Of a DNA stretch of 64,000 nucleotides, positions 63,100-64,000 are shown one piece after another. The notes below the pieces were generated by a model. The model was given only the letters and a program-made list of their open reading frames with translations, had not been told where the DNA came from and did not search any database. Position 1 is the first letter of the stretch, and each line of letters opens with the position of its first letter. Source of the stretch: Dallia pectoralis (Eukaryota > Chordata > Actinopteri > Esociformes > Umbridae); the NCBI GenBank assembly GCA_029465975.1, contig CM055761.1, forward strand, positions 1,144,490 through 1,208,489. The letters run 5' to 3'. The translations under genes were made by a program, and so were the position numbers.

Positions 63100-63595
63100 C
63101 ATGTGGACAGTCCACATGACTCATCTCTAACACTCCACATGACTCATCACTAACACTCCACATGATGCGTCTCTTAACACTCCGTATGACTCATCTCTTA
63201 ACACTCCGTATGACTCGTCTGTAACACTCCGTATGACTCGTCTCAAACACTCCGTATGACTCATCTCTTAACACTCCGTATGACTCGTCTCTAACACTCC
63301 GTATGACTCATCTCTTAACACTCCGTATGACTCGTCTGTAACACTCCGTATGACTCGTCTCTAACACTCCGTATGACTCATCTTTTAACACTCCGTATGA
63401 CTCGTCTGTAACACTCCGTATGACTCATCTCTAACACTCCACATGATGCGTCTCTTAACACTCCGTATGACTCGTCTGTAACACTCCGTATGACTCATCT
63501 CTTAACACTCCACATGATGCGTCTCTAACACTCCGTATGACTCATCTCTTAACACTCCGTATGACTCCTCTCTAACACTCCACATGACGCGGCAG
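63100..63595 (+). repeat. 22-25-bp minisatellite, about 20 copies
   Basis: Unit AACACTCCGTATGACTCGTC plus TCT or TGT, with CACATGATGCG and CTCTT variants. Every unit contains TGACTCRTC or TGATGCGTC, close to an AP-1/ATF half-site. Confidence 0.96.
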
Positions 63596-64000
63596 AATAG
63601 AACACAATTACACTGGCTCAGCTGTCAGTAGCCGGCGGCAACACTAGCCAACGGGGTGGTACGTTCGTTTGTGTGTGTGTTGTAGGGGCGTGTCAGCTCC
63701 ACGGGGGGGCAGATAACCACCCTCACCCGCTCTCTGTGCTGTGCCACTGACCCCCCGTGTTCCCGCCGTTGTCACCAAGTAGCCAATCATTAGGGCTGTT
63801 GTTGAATTATTCACAAGCGGGGTTGGCCCTTGTCACTTAGCCAGCCTGATGAAGATGAATGCAGCTATTAGGAGGGACAGGGACAGATAGGTTGGGCCTC
63901 TCAGACGGCCAGAGAAGAAGCAGATGACAGGCAAGCCGGTTGGTCGGCCGGTGGTTATGAAGGCCACGAAAACAGTAACGGTTGGCCCTATTGGACAAAG
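63596..64000. other. Upstream flank, no gene seen
   Basis: Unique-looking, includes AGCCAATCATTAGGGCTG near 63781 and no obvious repeat. No gene is seen before the window ends. Confidence 0.5.

Overview
The window is vertebrate nuclear DNA, most likely from a teleost fish. It has short coding exons with GT-AG borders, long AC/GT microsatellites, very many minisatellites, and remnants of Tc1-like elements of a kind common in fish. No species can be named from the sequence alone. There are no bacterial features.

Two genes lie tail to tail. On the + strand, 17 coding exons (516 to 10427) encode the C-terminal 1685 residues of MAST2, a microtubule-associated serine/threonine kinase. They cover most of the MAST pre-kinase domain, the complete AGC-type kinase, the PDZ domain and the long Ser/Pro-rich tail. 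The N-terminal exons lie upstream of position 1. The MAST2 3' UTR probably ends near 13335. On the - strand, 10 coding exons (52075 down to 38797) give a complete 471-residue PIK3R3 (p55-gamma, a class IA PI3-kinase regulatory subunit). It has the short p55-type N-terminus, two SH2 domains and the inter-SH2 coiled coil. Its 3' UTR appears to run about 6.4 kb, to a poly(A) signal at 32372-32367. All exons were joined by reading-frame phase and both reading frames close exactly. The same pair is adjacent in human (1p34.1). MAST2 binds PTEN through its PDZ domain and PIK3R3 regulates PI3-kinase, so the neighbours act on opposite sides of PIP3 signalling.

Layout: 1-515 MAST2 intron with an 18-bp minisatellite; 516-10427 MAST2 exons; 10428-13335 MAST2 3' UTR; 13336-32350 intergenic DNA dominated by large tandem arrays; 32350-38796 PIK3R3 3' UTR; 38797-52075 PIK3R3 coding exons and introns, including a candidate internal promoter and alternative first exon near 48.1-48.3 kb; 52.5-52.9 kb candidate main PIK3R3 promoter and 5' UTR exon; 53-64 kb upstream flank with a Tc1 relic, a 2.05-kb hexanucleotide array with no G on the + strand, and a possible TATA-driven + strand first exon near 62.5 kb.

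The most unusual feature is how often tandem repeats touch splice sites. Authentic 5' splice sites lie inside tandem duplications in both genes (65 bp in MAST2, 60 bp in PIK3R3). Minisatellites fill introns up to acceptors. One PIK3R3 intron holds about 37 copies of a unit that, on the sense strand, carries an acceptor-like polypyrimidine-CAG. A further minisatellite is translated within MAST2. I saw no new protein-coding system; the interest is in repeat-driven effects on splicing and regulation.
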